The notes: a model not told the origin generated them from the sequence alone. A stretch of 7,214 nucleotides of DNA from Acutalibacter sp. (GCA_022801475.1 JAAWSH010000082.1:1-7214), one strand, 5' to 3'; positions 1 through 7,085 are shown, counted from the first letter of the stretch. Numbers and translations: made by a program.

Positions 1-1754
1 TGGATGCGCCCGTCAGGGCCCACCACCTTTAAGAGGCCGTCGCAGTAGGTAGACTTCAGCTTGGCCACTGCCCGGTACTTCAGCACGTCGTCCACCACTG
101 GGTGCATATACCGCAGCTCTTCCAGCACGTCGGCGTTGGTGGACCAGCCGCTTTTGGTTTTTTTGCCGTGGGGCAGGCCCAGCTTGTCGAACAGGGCCTC
201 GCCCAGCTGCTTAGGGGAGTTGATGTTAAAGGCATACCCCGCCTGCTGGATAATGGCGTCGTGCAGCCGCTGGACCTCCCCCTCCATCTGCCGGCCATAG
301 TCCTCTATGCTCTGCCTGTCCACATAAAAACCCACATGCTCCATCTGGGCCAGCACATAGCTTAAGGGGATCTCAATATTTTCCAGCAGCTCACGCTGGT
401 TGTTTTTGTCAATCTCCTTGGAGAGGGCCCCGCACAGCCCGGGCATGGCCCCAGCGCAGCCCAGGGACAGGTCCTCAAAGTCCGGCAGAGCCACCCGGTA
501 CTCCGCGGCCAGCCGGGGCACGTCATAGCCTGTGGCCGAGGGATTCAGCAGGTACGCCGCCAGGGCGGTGTCCATCCCCACGTTTTCCACCTTGCGGCCC
601 AGCGAGAGGGCCAGCCGGTGCAGGGGCTTTATATCATGGGTATACTTTTTAATCAGCGGGTCCGGCAGAAACGCCTGTAAAAAGGCCGTGTCCGGTTCCA
701 CCCGCCACAGCTGGTTTTTGTGGGCGAACACCAGGCTTTCCAGCCCGCCGCCCTTGTCCCATTGGCAGTAGAAATAGGCCTCCCCCGCGTCCTCCAACCT
801 GGGCAGCAGGGGCGCGCCGTCGGGCAGCTCATTCACCCAGGGCCGGCCTGTGGCAGGCGCTACGGCCTCCTCTGGGGCAGCGGGGGCCGAGAGCCCGAAC
901 TTGTCCAAAAGCGAGAACAGCTCCAGCCGCACCATGGTCCCGGCCGCTTTCTGGGGGTCCCCCGGGCCCTTTACATAATGGCCAATGTCCGTGTCAATGG
1001 GCGCGTTCTGGCGGATGGTGCCCAAGTCGTAGCTTAAAAAGGCGTTGTCCCGGCTGGCCTCCAGCTTTTTCCGGGTGCTGGGCTTTATGGCCGGGTCCTC
1101 CAGGTTGGCGTAGATATTCTCTAACGAGCCGAAACGCTGTACCAGCTCTCCGGCCCCTTTGGGTCCAATGCCGGCCACCCCGGGAATGCAGTCCGAGCTG
1201 TCCCCCTGTATGGCCTTTAGGTCAATCATCTGCCGGGGGGTAACGCCGTACTCCTCCATAATCTTTGCCTCGTCATACACCGTGGCCTGGGGCTGGCCAA
1301 ACTTGGTGGTGGCCAGGCGCACCGTGGTGCTGGGTGAAACCAGCTGTAAGCTGTCCCGGTCCCCGGTGGCAATCACGCAGCTGTTCCCCGTCTGCCCGCA
1401 GGCGGCGGCAAAGGTGCCCAGGATGTCGTCCGCCTCCCAGCCCTCGCAGGTGACGATTTTGTATCCCATATCCCCCAAAAGCTCCTGGAGCACTGGCAGC
1501 TGCTGGGCCAGCTCCTCTGGCATTCCCTTGCGGTTAGACTTGTACCCAGCATACTGCTTATGCCGGAAGGTAGGGGCCCGCATGTCAAAGGCAATGGCCA
1601 CCGCGTTGGGCTTTGTCTCCTCCGCCAGCTTTTTAAACATGGTGAGAAATCCATAGATGCCGTTGGTAAAGTCCCCGGCTTTGGTAGAGAGCAGCTTAAT
1701 GCCATAAAAGGCCCGGTTTAGTATGCTGTTGCCATCAAGAACCAACAGCTTCAT
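1..1754 (-). CDS. polA: DNA polymerase I, N-terminal 584 residues (gene runs off the left edge)
   Basis: DNA polymerase I fills gaps and removes RNA primers in replication and repair. I translated the minus strand and it stays open to the window edge. Residues 1-290 are the 5' nuclease domain: D7 in LDGNS, FDMRAPTFRH (56-65), GWEADDI (105-111), TGDRDS (130-135), and the helix-hairpin-helix region GDSSDCIPGVAGIG starting at 184. Residues of roughly 320-460 are the 3'-5' exonuclease fold, but its acidic residues are missing: the DTE motif position reads YCQWD (329-333). The polymerase domain follows, with GLPHGKKTKSG (526-536) and LKSTYCDGLL (566-575). The window ends at GPDGRI, before the catalytic motif A, so about a third of the usual ~870-residue protein is absent. 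The ATG at 1754 is preceded by AGGAGG (1767-1762) at 7 nt, inside the end of dus. The ATGA overlap with the dus stop suggests translational coupling. Confidence 0.97.
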   Translation of the reverse strand, partial: MKLLVLDGNSILNRAFYGIKLLSTKAGDFTNGIYGFLTMFKKLAEETKPNAVAIAFDMRAPTFRHKQYAGYKSNRKGMPEELAQQLPVLQELLGDMGYKIVTCEGWEADDILGTFAAACGQTGNSCVIATGDRDSLQLVSPSTTVRLATTKFGQPQATVYDEAKIMEEYGVTPRQMIDLKAIQGDSSDCIPGVAGIGPKGAGELVQRFGSLENIYANLEDPAIKPSTRKKLEASRDNAFLSYDLGTIRQNAPIDTDIGHYVKGPGDPQKAAGTMVRLELFSLLDKFGLSAPAAPEEAVAPATGRPWVNELPDGAPLLPRLEDAGEAYFYCQWDKGGGLESLVFAHKNQLWRVEPDTAFLQAFLPDPLIKKYTHDIKPLHRLALSLGRKVENVGMDTALAAYLLNPSATGYDVPRLAAEYRVALPDFEDLSLGCAGAMPGLCGALSKEIDKNNQRELLENIEIPLSYVLAQMEHVGFYVDRQSIEDYGRQMEGEVQRLHDAIIQQAGYAFNINSPKQLGEALFDKLGLPHGKKTKSGWSTNADVLEELRYMHPVVDDVLKYRAVAKLKSTYCDGLLKVVGPDGRI

Positions 1755-2845
1755 TCATATTCCTCCTTTTGCGGGGCATCTTGGCCTGTCTCCGCCGCTT
1801 TCCGCTTGGCTATTCTGGGCACCGTGCGGGTGCTGTTCACCCGTTTGCCGTTGGGTTGCAGCTGGCCGGCCTGTTCCAGCTCGGTCATTTTACGCATTCC
1901 CTGAATAATCAGGTCCAGGTCCTCCAGCTTGTGCAGGCCCACGGTCTGCCTCTTGTACCGGGAAGCCCACCGCAGCCCAGAAAGGTACCACCCCGCGTGC
2001 TTTCTCATTTCCAGCATGGCCCGGGTCTCCCCTTTATATTCACACATCCGCTGGGCGTGCAGCCGCATCACCCGCAGCTTTTCCTCCATATCCGGCGGGG
2101 GCAGGTGCTGGCGCTGGGGGCTAAAGTACAGGTTTAGGGCCCTAAAAACCCAGGGGTTGCCCAGGGCCCCCCGGCCCACCATCACCATGTCGCAGCCCGT
2201 CTCTTTTAAAAGAGCCTCCGCCGCGTCCGGCCCGCCCACGTCTCCGTTGGCAATCACAGGGATGTCCACCGCCTCCTTCACCAGGCGCATAATGCCGGGG
2301 TCCGCCTTGCCAGAGTAAAACTGGTCCCGGCTGCGCCCGTGGATGCACACCCCGTCGGCCCCGGCCTCTTGGCATACCTTGGCCACCTCTGGGGCGTTGG
2401 CGTTGCCCCAGCTCCACCCAGCCCGTATTTTTACCGTAACCGGCAGGTTCACGGCCTTTTTCACAGCGGAGACAATCTTCCCGCACAGGGTGGGGTCCTG
2501 CATCAAGGCGCAGCCCGCGCCAGACGACACAATTTTTGGGGCAGGACAGCCCATGTTAATGTCAATTCCCGCTGGGCCCAGGGCGGCCATTTTTTCAGCG
2601 GCCCGGGCCATACAGTCCGGCTCGCTGCCAAAGATCTGGATAAACACCGGCCCTTGGTCGTGGGAGATGTCCGCCAGCTCCATGGTTTTCCTGTCATTGT
2701 AGTCCATCGCCCGAGAGCTGACCATCTCTGTAACCGTATAGGCCGCGCCAAACTCCCGGCAGAGCTGCCGGAAAGCGGCGTCGCTGGCCCCGGCCATAGG
2801 CGCCAGCGCCCCCAGGCCGTTTATTTCCACATTGCCGATTTTCAT
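1751..2845 (-). CDS. dusB: tRNA-dihydrouridine synthase, DusB-like
   Basis: This flavoenzyme reduces specific uridines of tRNA to dihydrouridine, using FMN and NAD(P)H in the cytoplasm. The 364-residue product is the usual length for the family. Visible motifs in order: LAPMAGASDAAFR (14-26) at the first barrel strand, MVSSRAM (41-47), DINMGCPAPK with the catalytic cysteine C100, VTVKIRAGW (136-144), CIHGRSRDQFYSG (167-179), PVIANGDV (196-203), and the FMN-phosphate motif VGRGALGNPW (223-232). The RNA-binding C-terminal domain has MRKHAGWYLSGL (280-291). The frame stays open upstream to 3055, but that part lies in the leader and the repeat element. The ATG at 2845 begins the family homology and has AAAGGAG (2857-2851) 5 nt upstream. 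It sits between the isomerase and polA, and its stop overlaps the polA start. The exact paralogue (DusB against DusA or DusC) rests on general resemblance. Confidence 0.93.
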   Translation of the reverse strand: MKIGNVEINGLGALAPMAGASDAAFRQLCREFGAAYTVTEMVSSRAMDYNDRKTMELADISHDQGPVFIQIFGSEPDCMARAAEKMAALGPAGIDINMGCPAPKIVSSGAGCALMQDPTLCGKIVSAVKKAVNLPVTVKIRAGWSWGNANAPEVAKVCQEAGADGVCIHGRSRDQFYSGKADPGIMRLVKEAVDIPVIANGDVGGPDAAEALLKETGCDMVMVGRGALGNPWVFRALNLYFSPQRQHLPPPDMEEKLRVMRLHAQRMCEYKGETRAMLEMRKHAGWYLSGLRWASRYKRQTVGLHKLEDLDLIIQGMRKMTELEQAGQLQPNGKRVNSTRTVPRIAKRKAAETGQDAPQKEEYE

Positions 2846-2925
2846 GGCGGCTCCTTTCTCTCTGGTAAATGCGGGAAAACAGATATTCTCCTCCCCGTTT
2901 CCCCCGCGTCCCGCTTTTTCGGCTT

Positions 2926-2942
2926 TAGGGCTTGTTTGAAAA
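2926..2942 (+). repeat. Left terminal inverted repeat of the MITE-like element
   Basis: TAGGGCTTGTTTGAAAA is the exact reverse complement of 3074-3090. The first TA may be the target-site duplication. It is immediately preceded by CGGCTT. Confidence 0.85.
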
Positions 2943-2976
2943 TAGAGGAAGCACCGGAATTTTTGTTCCAAAGGGA

Positions 2977-3042
2977 GCGGTTTCAAGGCGGAAACCGCAA
3001 GAAATACTTTCGTATTTTGAGGATTTCCAACACAGAAACCGC
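2977..3042. repeat. Competing hairpin arms inside the element
   Basis: GCGGTTTC (2977-2984) can pair with a local GAAACCGC (2991-2998, 6-nt loop) or with a second identical GAAACCGC (3035-3042) as part of the long palindrome. Between them lies the central hairpin AAATAC-TTTC-GTATTT (3002-3017). In RNA the two pairings exclude each other. No T tract follows on the minus strand, so it does not look like an intrinsic terminator. Confidence 0.6.
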
Positions 3043-3073
3043 CCGTTTGGAGCAAAAAGACGATGTTGGCGAT

Positions 3074-3090
3074 TTTTCAAACAAGCCCTA
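3074..3090 (-). repeat. Right terminal inverted repeat; supplies the isomerase stop codon
   Basis: This is the reverse complement of 2926-2942. Read on the minus strand it begins TAGGGC, and the TAG (3090-3088) is the stop codon of the upstream isomerase gene. The gene and the element therefore share these three bases. Confidence 0.85.
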
Positions 3091-3843
3091 GGCTGTCTCC
3101 AGCTTTTGGATGTTCCGCAGGCTTTGCTCCAGGCAGTCAAAGGGGCTGCCCTGGCACACATCCTGTTCCACCAGGATATGTTCTGTTCCGCAGTGGGCCA
3201 GGTTTTTCAGCACCTTGCCAAAGTCAATGTTCCCCTCTCCCACAGGGGCCATCACCGGCTCCCAGCCGTTTACGGCCATGTCTTTCAGGTGCACGCAGGG
3301 AATGCGCCCAGAAAGCTTCTCCAGCCAGGCATACAGGTCCGCGCCGCCCATCTGCACCCAATAGGTATCCAGGGTAAAGCCCAGCTCGCCGGGGGCAAAG
3401 CTCTCCAGCAAAACGTCCATTACCAGCTTGCCGCCAAAGCGCTGGAACTCCACATTGTGGTTGTGGTACATCAGCAGCTTTCCCGCAGCCGCAATCTTCT
3501 TTGCCGGCTCTTTATAGTCGTCGGCAAAATGCCAGAGCCATTCTGGAGAAAGATACTTTTTGGGCATCATGCCAATGCCAATGTACCGGCAGCCAAAGAC
3601 CTCATGCTCTTCAATCACCGCCTGGGTGTCGTTTAAAATGCGGCCAGGGTCTGTGTGGGTCAGCACAATCTCCAGCCCGTGCTTGTCGCAGAGCTGCCGC
3701 ACCCGCTGGGGGGCAATGGGCCCAATGGCGGAGAGCTGCACAGTCTGGTATCCCATTTCGGACACACGGCCCAGGGAATAGTCCAGGTCCTTTTCGTTTT
3801 GGGTGTACTCCCGAAGGGTGTAAAGTTGCGCGCCTAATTTCAT
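3088..3843 (-). CDS. Sugar phosphate isomerase/epimerase-like TIM-barrel protein
   Basis: The 251-residue product belongs to the xylose isomerase-like/AP endonuclease 2 fold group (IolE and YcjR relatives). These are cytosolic metal-dependent enzymes that isomerise or epimerise sugars and inositol derivatives. Visible motifs: GAQLYTLRE at the N-terminus (4-12), LTHTD (61-65), MYHNHNVEF (125-133), GFTLDTYWVQMGG with D159 (155-167), CVHLKD with H185 (183-188), VGEGNIDFGKVL (201-212) and ILVEQD with E226 (223-228). D159, H185 and E226 are likely metal ligands by family analogy. The substrate cannot be read from sequence. I chose the ATG at 3843 because GGAGGG (3856-3851) lies 7 nt upstream. The in-frame ATG at 3858 would place that ribosome site inside the gene and adds only five residues. 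It is the first gene of the dus-polA unit. Its TAG stop lies in the end of the repeat element. Confidence 0.88.
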   Translation of the reverse strand: MKLGAQLYTLREYTQNEKDLDYSLGRVSEMGYQTVQLSAIGPIAPQRVRQLCDKHGLEIVLTHTDPGRILNDTQAVIEEHEVFGCRYIGIGMMPKKYLSPEWLWHFADDYKEPAKKIAAAGKLLMYHNHNVEFQRFGGKLVMDVLLESFAPGELGFTLDTYWVQMGGADLYAWLEKLSGRIPCVHLKDMAVNGWEPVMAPVGEGNIDFGKVLKNLAHCGTEHILVEQDVCQGSPFDCLEQSLRNIQKLETA

Positions 3844-3885
3844 AAGAAATCCCTCCATAAGGTGAATGAATTTTACATTAAAATG

Positions 3886-3914
3886 ATTTTACCACATTTT
3901 GGCCAGGCTTGCAA
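3886..3914 (-). promoter_or_regulatory. Sigma-A-type promoter for the isomerase-dus-polA unit
   Basis: On the minus strand a -35 box TTGCAA (3914-3909, 4 of 6 to consensus) is followed by exactly 17 nt and a -10 box TAAAAT (3891-3886, 5 of 6). Transcription would start near 3879, giving a leader of about 36 nt before the ATG at 3843. It lies just downstream of the terminator of the preceding unit, where a new promoter is expected. Confidence 0.65.
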
Positions 3915-3965
3915 GGCTTTGTACAGAAAGGGAGGCAGCCAAAGGCCGGCTCTTCCGCTTCTGGC

Positions 3966-4029
3966 AAAAAAACTTGTACCCATAGGGCCCGCGCCGTGTC
4001 CTGCGCACAGTCTCCTATTGGTACAAGTT
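3966..4029 (-). terminator. Intrinsic terminator of the cysS-DUF1905-peptidase unit
   Basis: On the minus strand the hairpin begins 6 nt after the peptidase stop codon. AACTTGTACC (4029-4020) pairs perfectly with GGTACAAGTT (3980-3971). After one mismatch the stem continues with ATAGG (4018-4014) against CCTAT (3986-3982), and an inner GCGC pair (4006-4003 with 3994-3991) can form. The stem is followed at once by seven T (3972-3966), the last two stem bases included. The span of 59 nt is long for a simple terminator, but a stem running straight into a T tract is the classic signature. Confidence 0.85.
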
Positions 4030-4035
4030 CAAAGG

Positions 4036-5307
4036 TCATTTTTCCGCCTGGGCCTCTGCCAGTTCCTTTTTATACAGGTACTTCTCCACTTCTTTTACCA
4101 TGTTCTCCGGAATCTCCCGTTTTACCGGGAAAGCCACGGCGTTCACCATGTCCTGGCCAAAGGCCAGAACCGACCGGGCTGTTTTTTCCAGCGCCCCGGC
4201 GGAAAGAAAATCCAGGGTGTCAAACCGGTCGTGGATATAGGCGGCCCCCTTTGCGCCGCCCCGGCAGAAGTTCACCGCAGGCACGCCGCTGTCCGCAAAG
4301 GGAATGGAATCGCTGGAGTAGATTTGCTGCTTCACCAGGGCGGAAATGCCCCGCACCTGGGCGCTGTACTCCAGGTAGTTCACCAGCTCCTGGCAGGCCG
4401 TCACCCCAATGGTGTCCCTGCCCAGCACCGGCCCGCCCACGTCCACGTTAATCATCAGCAGGTGGTCCTTCAGCTCGTCCTTGTGGGCCTTTACATAGGC
4501 CCAGCTGCCCTCCAGGCCAATCTCCTCGCTGCCGTACCACATAAACTTTACCGTACGGCGGGGCGGGTGCTCCTTAAACCAGCGGAGTATCTCCATGTTG
4601 ATCACAGACCCCGCGCCGTTGTCGTACACGCCCTTAGAAAAATCCACCGAGTCATAGTGGGCCCCAAAGGAGATGATCTCCTCTGGCCTGTCCGTGCCGG
4701 GAATGCTGGCCACCACATTGTGAGAAACCCGCTCTACCACGTCGTTTTTCAGCACAATACGGGCCTTTGCAGCCCCCCGCCGCACCATGTCAAAGGCATC
4801 CGCCACCCGGGTGTGCACCATGGGCACATTGCCAAAGGCCCGCAGGGTGCGGCGCAGCTTGCGGGTGGAAAGGTCTGTTTCCTCCCGCTTGTCCCGCAGG
4901 TCCCCCTCCAGGGTGACAATTCCAGCCACCCCGGCTTTCATCAGGTCCCGGAACAGGGGCACCCGCAAAAAATCCTGGACCAGCACAATCTTCCCCTCCG
5001 CCCCGGCCAGGTCTACCGGGGTCTCCACATTGAGAAAGTCCGCCGTCAGGCCCCCCTGGTAGGTGTTTTTGGCGCATTTATAGCCAGTCACCGGATAGGC
5101 CTGGTAGTAAGGCTCCAAAATTTCCAGGGTGGCGGTCTCTATCTCCGCGTCCTCTATCTCAAACTTTTCCAGCTGGGCGGGCACGCCAATGGCCTCGCAC
5201 TCCGCCTTTAAAATCTCCGCCGCCCGCAGCTCTTCCGGAGAGCCCGCCACCCGGGTAAAGCCGATTTTTTGCAAAAGCTCCATGGCGCGGCTGCCTGAAA
5301 TGTCCAT
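4036..5307 (-). CDS. M28-family zinc aminopeptidase with PA-like insert
   Basis: The 423-residue product is a co-catalytic dizinc peptidase of the M28 family (aminopeptidase Y/S type), which removes N-terminal residues from peptides. All expected residues are visible: H217 in GAHYDSV, bridging D229 in YDNGAGS, catalytic E261 and zinc ligand E262 in GSEEIGLEGS, D289 in NVDVGG and H359 in YIHDRFDT. A protease-associated-type insert lies at about residues 85-190, between the N-terminal segment and the catalytic core. No signal peptide or membrane segment is seen, so it is probably cytoplasmic, and its peptide substrate is unknown. The ATG at 5307 has AAAGGAG (5323-5317) 9 nt upstream. An in-frame upstream ATG at 5370 lacks such a site. 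It is the last gene of the cysS unit, 68 nt after DUF1905 and just before the terminator. Confidence 0.92.
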   Translation of the reverse strand: MDISGSRAMELLQKIGFTRVAGSPEELRAAEILKAECEAIGVPAQLEKFEIEDAEIETATLEILEPYYQAYPVTGYKCAKNTYQGGLTADFLNVETPVDLAGAEGKIVLVQDFLRVPLFRDLMKAGVAGIVTLEGDLRDKREETDLSTRKLRRTLRAFGNVPMVHTRVADAFDMVRRGAAKARIVLKNDVVERVSHNVVASIPGTDRPEEIISFGAHYDSVDFSKGVYDNGAGSVINMEILRWFKEHPPRRTVKFMWYGSEEIGLEGSWAYVKAHKDELKDHLLMINVDVGGPVLGRDTIGVTACQELVNYLEYSAQVRGISALVKQQIYSSDSIPFADSGVPAVNFCRGGAKGAAYIHDRFDTLDFLSAGALEKTARSVLAFGQDMVNAVAFPVKREIPENMVKEVEKYLYKKELAEAQAEK

Positions 5308-5375
5308 GATCCTAAACTCCTTTGTTTTGATTTGCCTTTGGTTCAGAATAGGGCTCAACCCTTTGCTCAATTTTT

Positions 5376-5660
5376 CTATTGCCGCTCCTCCACCACCACA
5401 TGAAGCGTGTCTCCCTCTTTTTTCCCCAGCTTTTCCCGAATGGCCTTTCGTACGCCAATGATATAGCAGACCTGGCCCTCCGGGGTCTTAAGCCCCATGT
5501 TTACCACGCTGCCGTTGTAGGGAATGCCGTCAAACTCCACGTGTACCTTTGCCCGTCCTTTTCCAAAAACCTCTGGGACGTTCCAAGGAAACACTACATA
5601 GGCCCCGCCCTTTTCCGGTATTTCGTGCAGGACCCCGTCAAACTCAAACCTTTTTTCCAT
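5376..5660 (-). CDS. DUF1905-domain protein
   Basis: This 94-residue protein resembles the DUF1905 family, small beta-barrel proteins of unknown function. Supporting features are FPWNVPEVFGKGRAKVHVEF (24-43), where the GKGRAKV core and the following IPYNGSVVNMG are typical, then the YIIGVRKAIREKLGKKEGD stretch (67-85) and a closing TLHVVVEE strand. In many bacteria the domain is fused to a YdeI-like segment; here it stands alone. It begins 18 nt after the cysS stop, so it is almost certainly cotranscribed with cysS. The ribosome site is weaker than its neighbours' (GAAAGAG about 8 nt upstream). The biochemical role is unknown, and placement next to cysS does not establish a link to tRNA charging. 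Confidence 0.85.
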   Translation of the reverse strand: MEKRFEFDGVLHEIPEKGGAYVVFPWNVPEVFGKGRAKVHVEFDGIPYNGSVVNMGLKTPEGQVCYIIGVRKAIREKLGKKEGDTLHVVVEERQ

Positions 5661-5678
5661 GCGGTATGCTCTTTCTAT

Positions 5679-7085
5679 TCACTCTTTGTGCCATTCCACC
5701 CCATTGGGGGTATCTTTCAGCACCACATGCCGGGCCGCCAGCTCATCCCGAATGGCGTCTGCGGCGGCCCAGTCCTTGGCTTTTCTGGCCTGGGCCCGGC
5801 GCTCAATCAAGTCCTCAATTTCCGCCGCCTCCTCTGGGGACACAGCCGGGGCCTGGGCCTTTTCCCCAGCGGCCAGCAGGTCCAAAGACAGCACCTGGTC
5901 AAAGTCCGCCGCCAAATACCGCTTGGTGGCGTCGCTCAAATCCGCCTTCAGCATGTCGTACAGGGCCGTAAGGGCCAAAGAGGTGTTCAGGTCGTTTTCC
6001 AGGGCCTCTTTAAATTTTTCCTGATAGGGCTTTGCCCCCTCCAGGTCCGGCTGGCCCTCTTTGGAAAGCCCAGCAATGCGGGCGGCCAGCTTTTCATAGG
6101 CCCGGGCCGCGTTGTCCAAACTCTCAAAAGAGAACACCAGGGGCTTTCGGTAATGAGACTGCAAGGTAAACAGCCGGTAGCACAGGGGGTTATAGCCCTT
6201 CTCCTCCAGCAAAGACACCGTCAGCTTTGCCCCCTTGGACTTGCTGATTTTCCCGCTGGCGTCGTTCAGGTGCAGCACATGGAACCAGTATTTGCACCAG
6301 GGGTGGCCCAGGTAGGCCTCGCTCTGGGCAATCTCGTTGGTGTGGTGGGGAAAGGCGTTGTCAATGCCCCCACAGTGGATGTCCAGGTACTCCCCCAGGT
6401 TTTTAATGCTGATGGACGAGCATTCAATGTGCCATCCCGGGTACCCCAGGCCCCAGGGGCTCTGCCATTTCAGCTCCTGGTCCTCAAACTTGGACTTGGT
6501 AAACCACAGCACAAAGTCTGTTTTGTTCCGCTTGTTCTCGTCCGCCTCCACGCTGTCCCGCACCGCTACCGCCAGGTCCTCACCGGTCTGGTTGCCGAAC
6601 ACATAGTAATTCTCCAGCTTAGAGGTGTCAAAATACACATTGCCCCCCGCCAAATAGGCGTAGTCCTTTTCCAGCAGCGCGGACACCATGTGGATAAAGT
6701 CGTCAATGCAGCCTGTGGCAGGCACCACGGTATCGGGTTTACGGATATTCAGCTTGTCGCAGTCTTTAAAAAAGGCCTGGGTGTAAAAGGCCGCAATCTC
6801 CATCACGGTCTTGTGCTCCCGCTTGGCGCCCTTCAGCATCTTGTCCTCCCCGGTGTCCGCGTCCGAGCTTAGGTGGCCCACATCGGTAATATTCATCACC
6901 CGGTCCACCTGAAAGCCCGCGTAGCCCAGGGCCTTTTCCAGGGTATCCTCCATAATATAGGTGCGCAGGTTGCCAATATGGGCAAACCCGTAGACCGTGG
7001 GGCCGCAGGTATACATTTTCACCTTTTTAGGGGTGTGGGGGATAAACTCCTCCTTTTTCATGGTCAGGGTATTTGTCAGCTGCAT
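5679..7085 (-). CDS. cysS: Cysteinyl-tRNA synthetase
   Basis: This class I aminoacyl-tRNA synthetase attaches cysteine to tRNA-Cys using ATP in the cytoplasm. The 468-residue product is complete and close to the usual ~460. Visible features: MYTCGPTVYG (24-33) with zinc ligand C27, the HIGH motif as HIGN (36-39), GYPGWHIECSS (214-224) with zinc ligand C222, GGIDNAFPHHTNEIAQSEA (239-257) carrying likely zinc ligands H247 and E251, and the KMSKS motif as KISKS (279-283). A helical C-terminal domain for anticodon recognition follows, ending in NGVEWHKE. The HHTNE form replaces the commoner HHENE but keeps the ligand positions. The ATG at 7085 has AAGGAGG about 9 nt upstream (AGGAGG at 7100-7095). 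An in-frame ATG at 7124 lacks a ribosome site and adds 13 residues of no recognisable homology. It heads the unit with DUF1905 and the peptidase. Confidence 0.97.
   Translation of the reverse strand: MQLTNTLTMKKEEFIPHTPKKVKMYTCGPTVYGFAHIGNLRTYIMEDTLEKALGYAGFQVDRVMNITDVGHLSSDADTGEDKMLKGAKREHKTVMEIAAFYTQAFFKDCDKLNIRKPDTVVPATGCIDDFIHMVSALLEKDYAYLAGGNVYFDTSKLENYYVFGNQTGEDLAVAVRDSVEADENKRNKTDFVLWFTKSKFEDQELKWQSPWGLGYPGWHIECSSISIKNLGEYLDIHCGGIDNAFPHHTNEIAQSEAYLGHPWCKYWFHVLHLNDASGKISKSKGAKLTVSLLEEKGYNPLCYRLFTLQSHYRKPLVFSFESLDNAARAYEKLAARIAGLSKEGQPDLEGAKPYQEKFKEALENDLNTSLALTALYDMLKADLSDATKRYLAADFDQVLSLDLLAAGEKAQAPAVSPEEAAEIEDLIERRAQARKAKDWAAADAIRDELAARHVVLKDTPNGVEWHKE

Larger units (their letters stand above)
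2926..3090. mobile_element. Palindromic MITE-like element with 15-17 bp inverted ends and TA flanks
   Basis: The ends 2926-2942 and 3074-3090 are perfect inverted repeats of 17 bp (TAGGGCTTGTTTGAAAA). If the outer TA on each side is a target duplication, the repeat proper is GGGCTTGTTTGAAAA (15 bp). The interior is an imperfect palindrome: TTTTTG and TCCAAA (2960-2972) pair with TTTGGA and CAAAAA (3046-3058), GCGGTTTC (2977-2984) pairs with GAAACCGC (3035-3042), and AAATAC/GTATTT form a hairpin at 3002-3017, near the geometric centre. It has no transposase and no credible gene. TA duplication and short inverted ends are typical of non-autonomous elements mobilised by IS630/Tc1-mariner-type transposases; that assignment is inferred. 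It lies between the isomerase and dus within one apparent operon and would fold in the transcript. A diverged relative starts at 7145. Confidence 0.8.

Noticed and set aside
1159..1656. Plus-strand open frame of 165 codons
   Set aside because: It lies within polA on the opposite strand, where the minus-strand frame gives clear 5' nuclease motifs.
2846..3055. N-terminal extension of dus by 70 residues
   Set aside because: The extra residues come from the leader and the repeat element. Family homology and a good ribosome site both point to the ATG at 2845.
2932..3636. Plus-strand open frame of 234 codons starting in the repeat element
   Set aside because: It begins in the element and continues antisense through the isomerase gene, with no motif of its own. 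Similar short peptides are expected wherever the repeat is copied.
3905..3919. Direct repeat AGGCTT-GCA-AGGCTT and 8-bp palindrome CTTGCAAG around the -35 box, as a possible operator
   Set aside because: It is too short and lacks a second site or a regulator gene nearby. Chance is likely.
3862..5211. Plus-strand open frame of 449 codons
   Set aside because: It lies antisense to the M28 peptidase, has no recognisable motif and is rich in His, Pro and Gly as expected from reading GC-rich codons backwards. It has no suitable ribosome site.
5308..5375. Possible terminator or promoter between DUF1905 and the peptidase
   Set aside because: Only a short AGGG/CCCT stem is present with no T tract, and no paired -35/-10 boxes were found.
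5379..6872. Plus-strand open frame of 497 codons
   Set aside because: It is antisense to cysS and DUF1905, both of which show full family motifs. The long open frame is a by-product of GC-rich third positions.
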